A stretch of 64,000 bases of DNA from Anas platyrhynchos (lineage: Eukaryota; Chordata; Aves; Anseriformes; Anatidae). The notes beneath the pieces are model-generated. The model worked only from the letters and a program-made list of their open reading frames with translations, was not told the DNA's origin and searched no databases. The position numbers and the translations under genes were made by a program. Positions 36,560 through 47,716 of the stretch are shown one piece after another (the stretch's first letter is position 1; each line of letters starts with the position of its first letter). The stretch is from contig NC_092587.1 in NCBI RefSeq assembly GCF_047663525.1, positions 43,980,501 through 44,044,500 of the forward strand. The letters are read 5' to 3'.

Positions 36560-39500
36560 GCAGAGAAGAGCTGGGAATGAGGAAGAGCCTCAGAGCCACC
36601 ACCTCCCTGCTAGCGTGTGAGATGGTGCTGTGAAGGGAGCTTGGGGCAGAACAAAACAGGAGGCATCCAGTGCGTGACCCACACACTGCCAGCTTTCAGA
36701 GCTCATGTTTTTCTTTCAGGCATTGCAAAACCAGCAATTCCCTGGGGATTGTGCATGTCACTGGGGACCAGACACTCCCCTGCTCCTCTGTCACCTCTGG
36801 CAGAGGAGCACCACCACTCTTGGGCCAACAGTTGCCACAACCAAGGCGTGTCCCCGGGATTTGGCTCCCCGTGGATCAGAGCTGACTGAAGAGAACTTTG
36901 CCCAGTCAGCCCCCCTCCGGCCCCCGTGAGTCATGCACAGCCTGAGTCACCTGGTGACACCCCTGAGTGTCCCATACTGAAACAGGGAGGGGAGCGGGTG
37001 GCAGCACAAGGGACACCTGAAGGAGGGAGCTAGCTGTTGCTTGTGGCAAGCCAGGGAGCACTGGGGAGGTGAAGGAGTGAGGTCTTTCCTCATGCCAGGT
37101 CCTGGCCCTGCTGGCCCTGTGCTGTACCCCAAGGTTTTATGGCACCCCCTGCCCAGGCCAGTGGAGCCTGACAGCCCTGGCAAGGTCCTGCACCCCAGCA
37201 GTGGTGCTGCCATTCCCTCCTGTGACACCCTGACCTGCAGATGCCAACAAAATAAAGCAGCTGGAGCCTCCTCCACTCACTTGTTCCTTCCAGGTCTGGC
37301 CTATCCTGCCCTACCAGTTCAGGATTTCCCTAGGGCACGTGTGTGTGACTAAGTATCCGTCTGGGTTGGCTGGCTCAGGTTGCTGTGCTGTCCTCTGCTC
37401 ATTTGCAAGGAAAGAGGAAACTGCTGCTTTCCCCAAAATCCTCTCCTGAGGTTTATGGAGCCCTGGGCTGCCCGTTGTGCCTCCTGCATGGCAGCACCAT
37501 CCCGCCTTCCCAGACAGCTCCCAGTGCCACCAAGGCTGGTGTTTAGTTTGGCAACTAAATCAGCCCTCACCCAAAGATACCTCAATATCGAACTGCAAGA
37601 TATCTCTGTGCACATGAATATTTGTCTCATTATACAGTGTTTTTTAAAAAAAAAAAAAGAAAAAAAAAAGACTGAAAGGTACTGTAAATCCATTGGGGGG
37701 GAGGAAGAGGGGGAAAGGGAAGAGAATTTCACTCTGTGTGGAGCAGCGTGCACAGTAACAATCAATTAATCACAAAAAATGTTGTCCCCTGCATCAATGG
37801 AAGTGTGTATGATATACCTCATCCCTTCTCGTTGTGCTGCCTCTGGGACCAGGTGCATTTGGAAGGCACCTTTCGGTCTGTGCCAGTCGGTGAAGGAGTT
37901 GATTTGTGCCTGGGATTCACGGAGGTGCAACACACATCTCTTGACTTGATTTCTCTTACTCAGATGGCATCAAGTTCTCCCCACGCTCACAGTGCCAGCA
38001 GTGGAGCAGTTTTGGAGGCAGTGTTACCTTGCCCTCACCCACCAGTGGCACTTCACTCCCATGGCTGGGAGTTGGAGGAGTTTTAAAAGCCAACACTGTA
38101 AAAGAAAACATACCTCTGTATCCCAGGGGTAGCCAGGCCCCAGTAAAACCCTTGTATTTGGGAAGAAATTGAGTTTCACAGAAACACCCAAGGGCCTCAG
38201 AAACCTGGAGTGAGGGACTCAGCTCTTATTTCTCCTGTTAGCCTATTCCTTCGCAGGCCTCACTGAAGCAGGGGATGGCTCTATCTCTGTTTACCACATT
38301 TTGGGCTCTTCCTGGAACACCCTCTAGCTACGTTTAAGCCATCAGTGTCACCACACTAGCTTAAAAAGACCATTCCTTGAAAGTTTGCTCTTGCTTCAAG
38401 CACATCCCACTTACCTTCAGCTTACAAGTCAATAATTTGTGTCATGGTTTCACCTACCCCCTTCCCAATCTGCTTACTGATATTATATCAGTATCCCCGA
38501 GTTTTTTCTCCCATTCTTGTGGAACTGGGTAGGTTAGAGGGGAGAGAAGTAGAGGAGGGATATGTGGGAGCCTGACATACCATGGAAAAGCTAACGGTAG
38601 AGAAAGTCTCTAAACTGGGAGATTACAGCCTCATGCCAGCAGGAGATGATTTTAACTATTATTATTATTATTTTGTTTTTATATTGTTTCTGCTTTCAAA
38701 TAAAAATGTTACATGGGTTCAGAACATCAGAAAGATGTGTTTTTACAAACTGAATTAAATAAATACCTACACAACTATTTCCTACCCCTGATGTACCCAG
38801 CAAGATGCAAGCAAATGAATACAGGAGTATAGACCCAGCAGACACAAGCAAATGCTGCGATGAAAAGATCACATCCTTCCTCCTTCATTTGCTTGTTGTG
38901 GCTTGGGTTTAAATTTCTTCATTTCTTGTGCACTTGTATCATTGAATCAGCTCTCTGTATTCAGGAGAAGTAGCATGGAGAAGTCCTAACCCTCTTCTGC
39001 ACCCTCAGGCAGCTGATCTCTGGTCCATAGCGACGGCTCCGAAGAAGCCAGCAACTCTTTTCTATTTGGCCCCCAAATGTAATCTCCCAGGTGGTCCACA
39101 CCAAGCCATGGAGAGCTGCTGCTGTCAACCTCTCACCCCACCTGCCATTAGAGGAACTGTGTCACCGAGGAAAAACACCGATATCTTGTAGTGAGGTTGT
39201 TCAGGTTTTTATTAATTAAATATTCCACATACAAAGTACTAAATAAATATATAGCTGTGTCAGACACCAGTGTACCATACACACAGACCTGGAGAGCTCT
39301 GTGTATTTATATGTGAAATTCCATGGAAAGCTATTTGCCAGATGCAGGCTGCAGAGTGATTCAGCTCTGCAGGCTCATTGCTCATCGCCAGGGTGCAGTC
39401 CTCGCAGCACAAGCGCAGGCACACACGTGCACACACTCGTGTTTGCTCATTCCTGGGACAAAGAGTGCCCATCCTCTGTAGCCTGGCTGCTTGGGAAATG

Positions 39501-39700
39501 TCAGTGTTAATGCCACAGAAACACATGGGAGGAAGAGCTCAGAGGTGCATGGGATGGGATCCCACCGGGGTATTGCAGACAGCTGCAGAGAAGGGGTTTT
39601 GTCTGCAGGCACCCACAGGCTGGGGTGGCAGGGAGGGTCTGCGGGGCACAGCAGGCTCCCTGGGGGGCTCAGTGGTGCTCGTGGTCAGGAGTCAGAGCTA
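36560..39700. other. intergenic sequence 3' of GPRC5A
   Basis: No supported gene. A T-rich/A-rich run at 37642-37669 and ordinary unique sequence. TTTATT at 39208-39213 is an alternative minus-strand polyadenylation signal that could extend the GPRC5A 3' UTR. Confidence 0.45.
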
Positions 39701-39772
39701 GGGGGAAGGCTGATGATAGAGGGCAAATCAGAAAATATGTCACGGTAAATATGTGTGGATGTTTTCATGCCT

Positions 39773-39778
39773 TTTATT
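39773..39778 (-). terminator. GPRC5A: candidate polyadenylation signal of GPRC5A
   Basis: AATAAA on the minus strand (TTTATT on plus), about 680 bp after the receptor's stop codon. This would give a 3' UTR of about 0.7 kb. Another candidate lies at 39208-39213. Confidence 0.45.
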
Positions 39779-39833
39779 TTTCTTCATCATGTATGGTCCC
39801 TAGCTGATGGATCTAAGAGGAAAAAAAAATGAT

Positions 39834-39863
39834 GTTTTGTATGTTTGTTTGTTTGTTTGTTTT
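39834..39863. repeat. (GTTT)n short tandem repeat
   Basis: Five to six GTTT units, located just inside the predicted GPRC5A 3' UTR. Confidence 0.8.
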
Positions 39864-40457
39864 AAATCTCTTTCTGTATCTCTCCTCCACTGATTGCTGG
39901 AGGAGAGCCAAGCAGGGCTGGGAACAGGCACAAAAGTGATAGTGGTTAGATAAGGGCACCTTGCCAGTACCTGTGATGTGCTCGCAGGTGGGTAGGAGCC
40001 AGGACATGTAGGGCTGATGCTCTTGCTCCCTCCTGTTCTCCTGTCTGACATGGGGCCCAGGCAGCCACGTGGGCTGATCTGGGGCAGAGCAGGTCCCATG
40101 CCCAGCTGATGATCTTGCTACTCCAGCCCTGCAGCATTCCTGCTGAAAATAGGCCAGGCCAGGCTCTTCCTGGTACATTTCTCTATCTGAAGAGATGAGC
40201 TCCATCCCACAGAGAATCTGGGTGAGCAAGGACAGGATTGCTAGAGCCATGTCTGAAAGTGTTCGAGGAATGAGAGGGGGCTACAAGGGTGCCTGTGGGA
40301 GAACCGAGGGAAAAGAGGGCCCCTCTCGTTATCATCAGCATTGCCAGTGGGGGTCTGAGACTGTCTCTTCTGCAGGATCAGTGCGCTTGTCACTGTGTGG
40401 CCTATTCCCCGAGCCTTTGCTGATGGGTGCTCAGTCTCTTTGCTGCCTGCAGAGCTG

Positions 40458-43226
40458 TTACATGGGGCCTTTCCCACCAGTGTAGTCATGGTATGGGCTT
40501 GTCTGTGCCTTGGGCCGAGGGATGGAGAAATCATTCCGGGTGTCAATGGTCTGAAAAGGAAGTGAGAAGGTTTTCACTTTCAAAAAATGGGAAAAAAAAT
40601 ACGAAATAGAGTTAAAAATACAGGGGGAGGAGGAAACAGAACTGAAGGTTTCCAAAGAGTGTGACTGATGACACTGCAGAAGAAGATCCTGGCAGCACAA
40701 ACCAGCTGCTGAGACATGCCTCCAGAGGACACGTGAGGACAGAAGGCAAGCTACTAGTCCTGGCCAGGCCATGGGCTGAAGGAGGACTGGTGAACACACA
40801 CTGACTGCAGCATGCAGGCTGACACTCTGGGCCTGCGCTACCAACTCGTGGTGTTGGCTGGTGGGAATATATTCAGGTCATGGGACAGGAAAAGGAGCAG
40901 TCTACTGAGGAATGGGCACAGACTATTGCAGGAACTGTGCTCAAAGAGAGGACTTCTTATGTGATATCACATCAAGAATTATAGAAAACCACAACCTGAG
41001 ATTTTGCCTCGGCTCCCTCTTGCCTTCCATGGTCACAGGCAAACCCTCCTCCCAGCCACAGGCACCTCTACAAGCACACATCCTGGCATCACCCATCACA
41101 CTTTCCATTCCATGGGAAGCATCAACCTGCCTCTGCAGAGACTACTATGTGCCCATCTGGCTTTGACCCTTCTCCTCCCCTTCCAGTCAGTCCCTGGACT
41201 GCGGCCTACATCTGGTGAAATGGGTGAAAAGGGGTGTGAACTTACCTTCAGCTGAAAATGAGAAGAGTACGGGGAGTAGCTGGGGTCTTCCCTGTCTCCT
41301 GAGTCACAAGACAAAAAGGGGGAAAAGTTAGTGAGTTAGTGTCACTTGGTAGCTCAGAAATACCACACCAAGGGAGACTTAAGAGCCTGCAACTATGTTA
41401 ACAGCTGATTTTAGTTTGACGAAACTCAATGCAACACTCATGCAGGAATGCATTAAAATCCATGGCTCAGTTTCTTGTTAAACATTTCTTTATAAAAGCA
41501 GGACCGAATGGTATTGCAAATAATAGTACATTTCTAAGGTGGCCCTGGAGTTTAGACCACCTCCTGTTGTCTCACGATTACTCTCCTCCTCTCTGCCCAA
41601 AATCCTCCAAAGGACATTCACAAAACCCCCTCTGCAGTACTCCCTGAGAGAGCACATCCTTTCTCTGCTATTCTTTGACAAACCAGGAGGTCTGACTGCA
41701 AGGGACAAACGTGATCTCAACAGCATATCACTGGGATCTGCTGACAATCATACTATTCACTCCCCTCCATAGCTTTGGAAGGTCTCAACTGATAAAACGT
41801 TTTGCTTTGTCCCAGTAGGAATGAGACTTAGACAGCAAAGTAAGACCTCCTCGCCTCCTTTTTGGATGAGGGATTTTATTTTTAAATGGATAATGGGAAC
41901 AAGATCTGAAATGGAAGAAAAAATATCCTAGTATAACTTGGAGAGGTCCCAGGTGCAGAAGCATTGCTAAGAGACAAACAAAAAACTGTCCTGATTTTTT
42001 ACCTGGACTTTCCAGACATAATAGAGTCATAGGGAATTACCTCTCAATCTGACACACCAGGACACTCAGTCACTCCTCCTACACATCTGTGGTTTCTGCT
42101 TTGGTCCTTACTCTTTTCCCTGGTCTGTCTGGAGATCCATTTCCATTTGCATTTCTTCATCAGTCTGAAACTTTCCTACCTCTAAATTATTCATCACCTT
42201 CAAGTCTTGTCTTGTAGCCCTCCTACATTTTTTAACTGCACATGCAGTGGTGCATGCATGCTTTGGGCTGGGGGAGAGTGCAGTCAATCAATTCATCATA
42301 CCTCGCACAATTTCATCTTGGGTGTAGGCACGGTTGTCCACTCCAGTAGTCTGCTTTATCAATGTGGGCTGGCAGAAGTCATTTTCTGGAGGGTAGTCCT
42401 CCAGCTTCACAGGGGCAGTGAGGAAGCAGATTTCAGGGATGATATACATTATCAAGAAGATCCATCCATTGGACACCAGAGCAATGGCCACAACAGGATC
42501 ATCCCATTCAGGTCTATTTAAACTTTGGTTGCCTTTTGTGAGCATAGTGATCCACACAACCCAAATGGCAATGGAGAACAGGACAGTGACAAAGATGTGT
42601 GCCCCGTGTCTCTTCCAGCCCTTGTATGGCCCACAGAATGTGAACATGGACATCAGGAAGGTCAAAGCCATCAGGAAGAGCACGTAGATTAGAAGCATGA
42701 CAAAGTCCTTGTTGGCCTTCTCTGAAGACATATTCAGAAAATCATTTCTGTAATTTACTAGCTGGGTGACTAGGTACTCAATGTTGATCACAATTTGCAC
42801 GAGGGCAAAGGAAACAATGAGTAGCAGCAACACCAGCCAGGAGAAGGACTTTTTCCCTCTCACTAGTTTGATGAGGTTGAAGGCATGGGTGAGAAGGCAG
42901 GAGAAGCAGAGTGCAAAGAGGACTCCAAATAGGAAGAAGCGAGAGGGGCGAGTATTGTTATTGCTTGTAATGATGAAGGCAAAAGTGAGACCAAAAATGC
43001 CGAGTGTTCCTAAGAGAAAGAAGAAGTAAATGGAGATCATGTGCCTCTTGTTGTTGTCTTGGACTTTACAGATGAGGAAGAAGAGGGAGCAAATGAGGAA
43101 AATGGTGACGAGGACTCCTGCTGTAGCCAGTGACTCCAGGACAATCCCCCAGGCCTTATCCATGTCACAGAGCAGGTAGTAGTCAGAATGGATGCTGCCG
43201 CAGCCTCGGGGAGGTGGCGTCGTCAT
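40458..43226 (-). CDS. GPRC5A: GPRC5A-like class C orphan receptor, three coding exons, 356 aa
   Basis: Coding exons on the minus strand: 43226-42302 (308 codons plus one base), 41298-41246 and 40550-40458 (stop at 40460-40458). All junctions are GT-AG and in phase. Total 356 residues; human GPRC5A has 357 as I recall. The large exon encodes a short outer N-terminus (Cys9, Cys20) and seven hydrophobic helices, roughly residues 26-52, 63-85, 93-116, 126-148, 172-197, 209-232 and 246-270. Family hallmarks are KLVRG, FLMALTFLMS, FCGP and WDDP. The C-terminal tail (VDNRAYTQDEI, YSPYSSHFQLK, FSIP, SPYHDY) follows the GPRC5A pattern and carries several Tyr suited to phosphorylation. Known role: retinoic-acid-induced orphan receptor of the plasma membrane. 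The 5' UTR part of the large exon probably starts at 43274 after a TTTCTAG acceptor, so a non-coding first exon lies upstream. Some helices look more like GPRC5D. Confidence 0.93.
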
Positions 43227-43279
43227 CCTGGTGCCTTCTTGAACAACCCCACTGGGAAATGTTTCCTCAGAGCTCTAGA

Positions 43280-43900
43280 AAGAGAAAAGTCAGAGGCTAT
43301 TGCATCAACCACCTGGGTGCTGCAGCACCGGGGAAGGAGAGGACAGATGTTCAACCCCACCTCACCAGGAAAGGACACCACAGTGCTAAGGATGTAGGGC
43401 TGTGGCAGCAGAGTTGTCCCCTTGTTTGGCACTGGCTCTCTATCATGGGCAAGCCAAGTCCCTTAGCAGGAGCCAATTCACCTTACAAGTCCTCTGCACT
43501 CTGCACAAGGTTGTGCAATGCTGCAGGAGTGTGGGCAGCAGGAGGAAGGTGAGGCCCTTTTGCAGGTGTTAGCCCGGTGCCCTGTGGCACTGAGACTGAG
43601 CTGCCTTGTCACTTTTGTCCCAGGTGATACAAGAGCAGGTGTTAATCATGATACAGTTTACACTCTTTTGACAAGTTCAAACAACGTCAGTACCCAGTAC
43701 TAGTGAGATCCAAAGATGAGCAATACAGAACAGGAAACTCTCCTTGGTTGGTTTCCCTCTGTTACTTTCTCTGAAACACCTGTGGCTTTTGTTTATGGGT
43801 ATGAGTGAAAGAAAGCTTTAACTGCCTTTTATCCTGCAGATAACTAACTTGGATGCCTCCAGCACAATCCTTCTCAGTGCAATTTAAATGGCAAATAAAG
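43280..43900. other. 5' intron or flank of GPRC5A
   Basis: No supported coding sequence. It is likely intron between a non-coding first exon and the large receptor exon. Confidence 0.4.
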
Positions 43901-43914
43901 GAAAATATTGGGGT

Positions 43915-44306
43915 TGTTCTGCCTGAGAAGAGAAGGCTCCAGGGAGATTTTACAGCAATCTTCCACTACCTAAAAGGGGCCTATAGGAAATCTGGGGAGG
44001 GGCTCTTCTATCAGGGAGTGCAGTGATATTACAAAGGGTAATGGCTCTAAACTAAAAGAGAGTACATTTAGATTAGATATTCAGAAGTTCTTTACTACAT
44101 GGGTGATGAGGCACTGGCACACGTTTCCCAGAGCTGTGGATATCCCATCCCTGGCATTGTTCAAAGCCAGACTGGATAGGGCTTTGGGCAACCCAGTATG
44201 TCAGGAGGTGTCTCTGCCCATGGCAAGGGGGGGTGGAATTAGATGGTCTTTAAGGTCCCTTCCAACGCAAACCATTTAGTGACTCTATGACTCTATGATT
44301 CTATGA
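43915..44306 (+). mobile_element. CR1 LINE, 3' end with avian-type tail
   Basis: Nearly 400 bp of CR1 3' region: 'gagaaggctccagggagattttacagcaa', 'ggatagggctttgggcaaccc', 'ggaattagatggtctttaaggtcccttccaac', ending in the repeated ACTCTATGA / ATTCTATGA tail. The best repeat evidence that the host is a bird. Inserted in the sense opposite to GPRC5A. Confidence 0.92.
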
Positions 44307-46477
44307 AACCAACCATGAACCCCAAACTCACAGTCTTCCGTCTTCAGGATAGTGCAGCAATAAGAACTATTCCAAATATCTCATCCCTCTCCCCAGATTA
44401 TTGCCTTGTGTAGCTAGAAGCCTGACATGTCGGAGCTAATATTGTCATGGCATGAGAAGTAACCAACAAGTTACTGCTCGAGGAGTCCATGAGTCAAGGG
44501 TACGCACGGTCTTCCAACACACCTAGCGTGCTCCTGCTGTCTCATCACGAAGAGTTAGTTCAGTGCTGGTTGAGTAAGCCTGGCTTAAGCCTGTCTCGCC
44601 TGGGGATCAAAGGGCTGTTTAGGTGAGCTCTGCCTGTCGCCACGGGGAATTAAGTTGCCTACTTCTTTGTGAGCCTGAAGCATGTGGAGAAACCACTGCA
44701 AGAGGACGTTGGACACTTTATTGCCCATTATGCAGGCACTGAGTGAACTTAGATCCCAGTGGCAGGTAGTGCTTTGCAGGTGCAAATTGTTCAGTTAGAT
44801 CTAGTCTCTAAAATCTCTCAAAACAGGAGTTTAGACACAATAGCAGCATGAAACATGGGAAAATCTGGCCTTAATGGTGACCTACACTGGAAAGCCAAGG
44901 TCTTTCTTTTCTGATATATCAACAAAAAAAAGTTGATCTTGCAAAATTTAGTGTTTAGTTCTTGCTGTACCATTTACCTTGATTTCCCCCCTCCAAAACA
45001 ACATACTGCAATTACAAGGTTAGTGTTAAGACACATTCTGGGGAGAGGAGGTTGAGTCTTCAATAAATGGCAGCTGACCTAATCAAGGGATAAATGTAGG
45101 GGGAAAACGTCACTGAATCACTCCCAGCCCCACATACACCTCAATGTTGCCTGATTAGAAATGGTGAAATATATTTCCAGCTTTTAACCTCACTCTGTTA
45201 AAGGAGATGTGCAGCTCTTCAAAAAGCTGGCTACAATAAAATGCAAAGTATGCGGGAGCTCTGAAATCTTGTGGAGAGAATGACGTTGGTGAATAATGCA
45301 TGCAAAAGTTTTTGCAAATCATTATTCACAACATTATGGGGATTTACAGTAACTTCTACAAATAGCTGAGTTATCTTGACATTTGTGAAAAATGAATAAT
45401 GAACCTTTTTGAAAAACTAGAGAGCAAATGCTACAATTTTATCCACATAAAGTTATTGTTGATCAGATCGGTTTGTCTATTCCCAGCTCTGGCAGGTCCA
45501 GAGCAATGCTGGCTGTTGGGGCAGGTGGAGAGCCCAGAGAGCCAACAAGACCCTGGGGCAGCACAGAGTGCACACGTAGCTGTGGGACCTCTCCGATGCT
45601 TACTGCAAGTGGTGCTTGCCACACCACCAGCTGTTTGTTCCAGGCACTTGGAACAAACAGGATGTAGAAAACATTCCCGTCTTGGAGAACTGGGCCACTT
45701 ACTTTTATTTTTACTCCTTTTTCTTTTTTTTTTCCCAGGATGGATGTCATACAAGGTACGAAGAGTCTCTGCCCTGTCTCCCTCTCCCCAGAAGCTGAGC
45801 CTGCCCATTCGGCACCTATGTAAATCTCTGGGATTTCCAGGGGCTCTGCAGTCTATGCAAGGAAGCCCGTGCTGCGGTAACTTCACTACTGCTGTGTCTG
45901 CATCACAGCTCACCCCAAACCGTGGTCCTCACTGTAGTGCTGAGTCTTCTCCCTCCAGCCTGAGCCTGCTCTCTCATTGTGCATAAAATACGCCCATCCA
46001 GCCACAAATTTCAAATTACATCCCAGCAAAGTCTGTCGTAACTCCTCCAGTTCCAGCTGGCAGCCCCAGGTTAGCGTCAGGGGTGGGAGGCAGTCTCTGT
46101 TTGCCATGGCACCCCATGCACCCTCCTCTCCCATCCCTATATCCATGGTCCTGCACACCATCCCACCCCGCGCGCACAGCGTGGGTCCGCTCTGGATCCT
46201 GTAGGTCATTGCCTGGAATTACCTTTGTGTGTCCTGCCCGGAGAAGGCAGCAGAGAGGCTTCAGCTGGAAGAGGCCACCTCCCAGCACACCAGTAACACA
46301 GTCACCTCCTCTCCTGTGACCCCAGCGGAGCAGCAGCCCTGTGCTTAAGCTTCCTGAGAGCTTTAAAAGCTGGAGGGCCGTGGAGGTGTGGCTGAGCACA
46401 CCTATTCCAGTTCCACTACCTCTCCGACGCTGCTATGAAAATACGGTCCCCGTGCCAGGAAATGAAGTCTGGGCTCC

Positions 46478-46485
46478 TGACGTCA
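46478..46485. promoter_or_regulatory. perfect palindromic CRE (TGACGTCA)
   Basis: Full 8-bp consensus for CREB/ATF factors, in a moderately GC-rich stretch about 3.2 kb upstream of the GPRC5A coding exon. One copy only; function is inference. Confidence 0.35.
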
Positions 46486-47703
46486 GCGGGGCAGTCACCC
46501 CTGCGGCAGGGTGGGGATGGAGCCTGTCCCAGCCCAGGGTCTGGGCCGAATGCTGCTCAGCCAAGCGTCTGATAAGGCACTCCTCTGTCTGGCTCCTGGC
46601 ACCTGTAGGGGAGGGTCGTGGCTATGAACTGAAGCGTGTCCCCTATCTGCTCCAAGCCAGATAACTGCTTGTGAGGTGGACATGGAGGAAGTCTCGGGAT
46701 GCAAATGGCCCCATAGCACCTGGAGGAAGAGCAGCTGCAAGCCTGGCTCCAGAGACAGTTTCCCTGGGCTCTTGCTGGGATCTGCATCCATGAGTGGGGA
46801 CATGTCCTGCTGTCTTTCCTCTTATCGCTTCCATGGGTGCCAGAGAGAGCCGTGTGCTGCTTCCCAAGGGCAGCTTGCCTTTCCCGGGGCCTCGCTCTGC
46901 CCAGCCCTGCTCTCTGGCAGCGCAGGCACTGAGTCATGTTGCCCAAAGTGCTGGCCCAAATGGTGAAGGCAATGACGAATTCCCCCTTGCCCCACATTGT
47001 GCCTCTGGCCTGACACGCCTATCAGCACAAATCCATTCAAAGCTGGGGGGGGGGTATCTTCAATGGGTTCGTGACTTCATCTATTGCTTCAAAAGTTACT
47101 CACTGGGAGTATTTTATTATTATGATTAAAGAAATGACATTTGGGCCCATCCACACCAAGCCCCTAAGTCTGGAAATCCCTCCCACCCCATGAAGGACGT
47201 GATCCTTCCCAGCACTGTAAGAGTGGCTGCAAATGCCTGTGCTGAGGTCTGGCTACCAGTGGCTACCTCACCTCTTAGTCTGGAGCCCCTGGTTTATTTA
47301 ATTTGGATGTTGCATATAGAGATAGTCACAAAACATGTACAAATGTGTTTTTCTGAGTCTTCTTTTTGCATGCTCCCTAGAAGTAGATGGGGGACTACAA
47401 GGACACCTGGCTCCTAGAGCGAAGGGCAACCCTCGGAGCAGCCGCTGTGGGGTGGGCTGCTCCTCGTGGCCTTCCTGCTTTCATTTCACTGGAAAAAGCT
47501 GGGGCTTCTCAGGAAAGAGCATAGCAGGTTTCTCTATATAAAATTAATCTTAACTTGAAAGTAGGTCCCAGGCTCAGTGGGCCAGCCAAGAAGGAGGCAG
47601 TTGTGAAAAATGAGAGGAAGAAAGAAGGGGGTGATGGAAAAGGGTTTAGCTCTGGCTCAGTGGGACCCAGCTGGTCTAGGAAGAAATCCCTAGAAGCTTT
47701 CAA

Positions 47704-47716
47704 AGGTCACCGGTCA
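47704..47716 (+). promoter_or_regulatory. DR1-type nuclear-receptor element
   Basis: AGGTCA-C-CGGTCA: two half sites, the second with one mismatch, spaced by one base. This is the arrangement bound by RXR heterodimers and HNF4-type receptors. It lies about 4.4 kb upstream of the GPRC5A coding exon. Chance occurrence cannot be excluded. Confidence 0.3.

Noticed and set aside
45399-45986. 195-codon plus-strand frame upstream of GPRC5A
   Set aside because: Contains a T-rich tract translated as a Leu/Phe run and no recognisable protein sequence; two antisense frames of similar size cover it.
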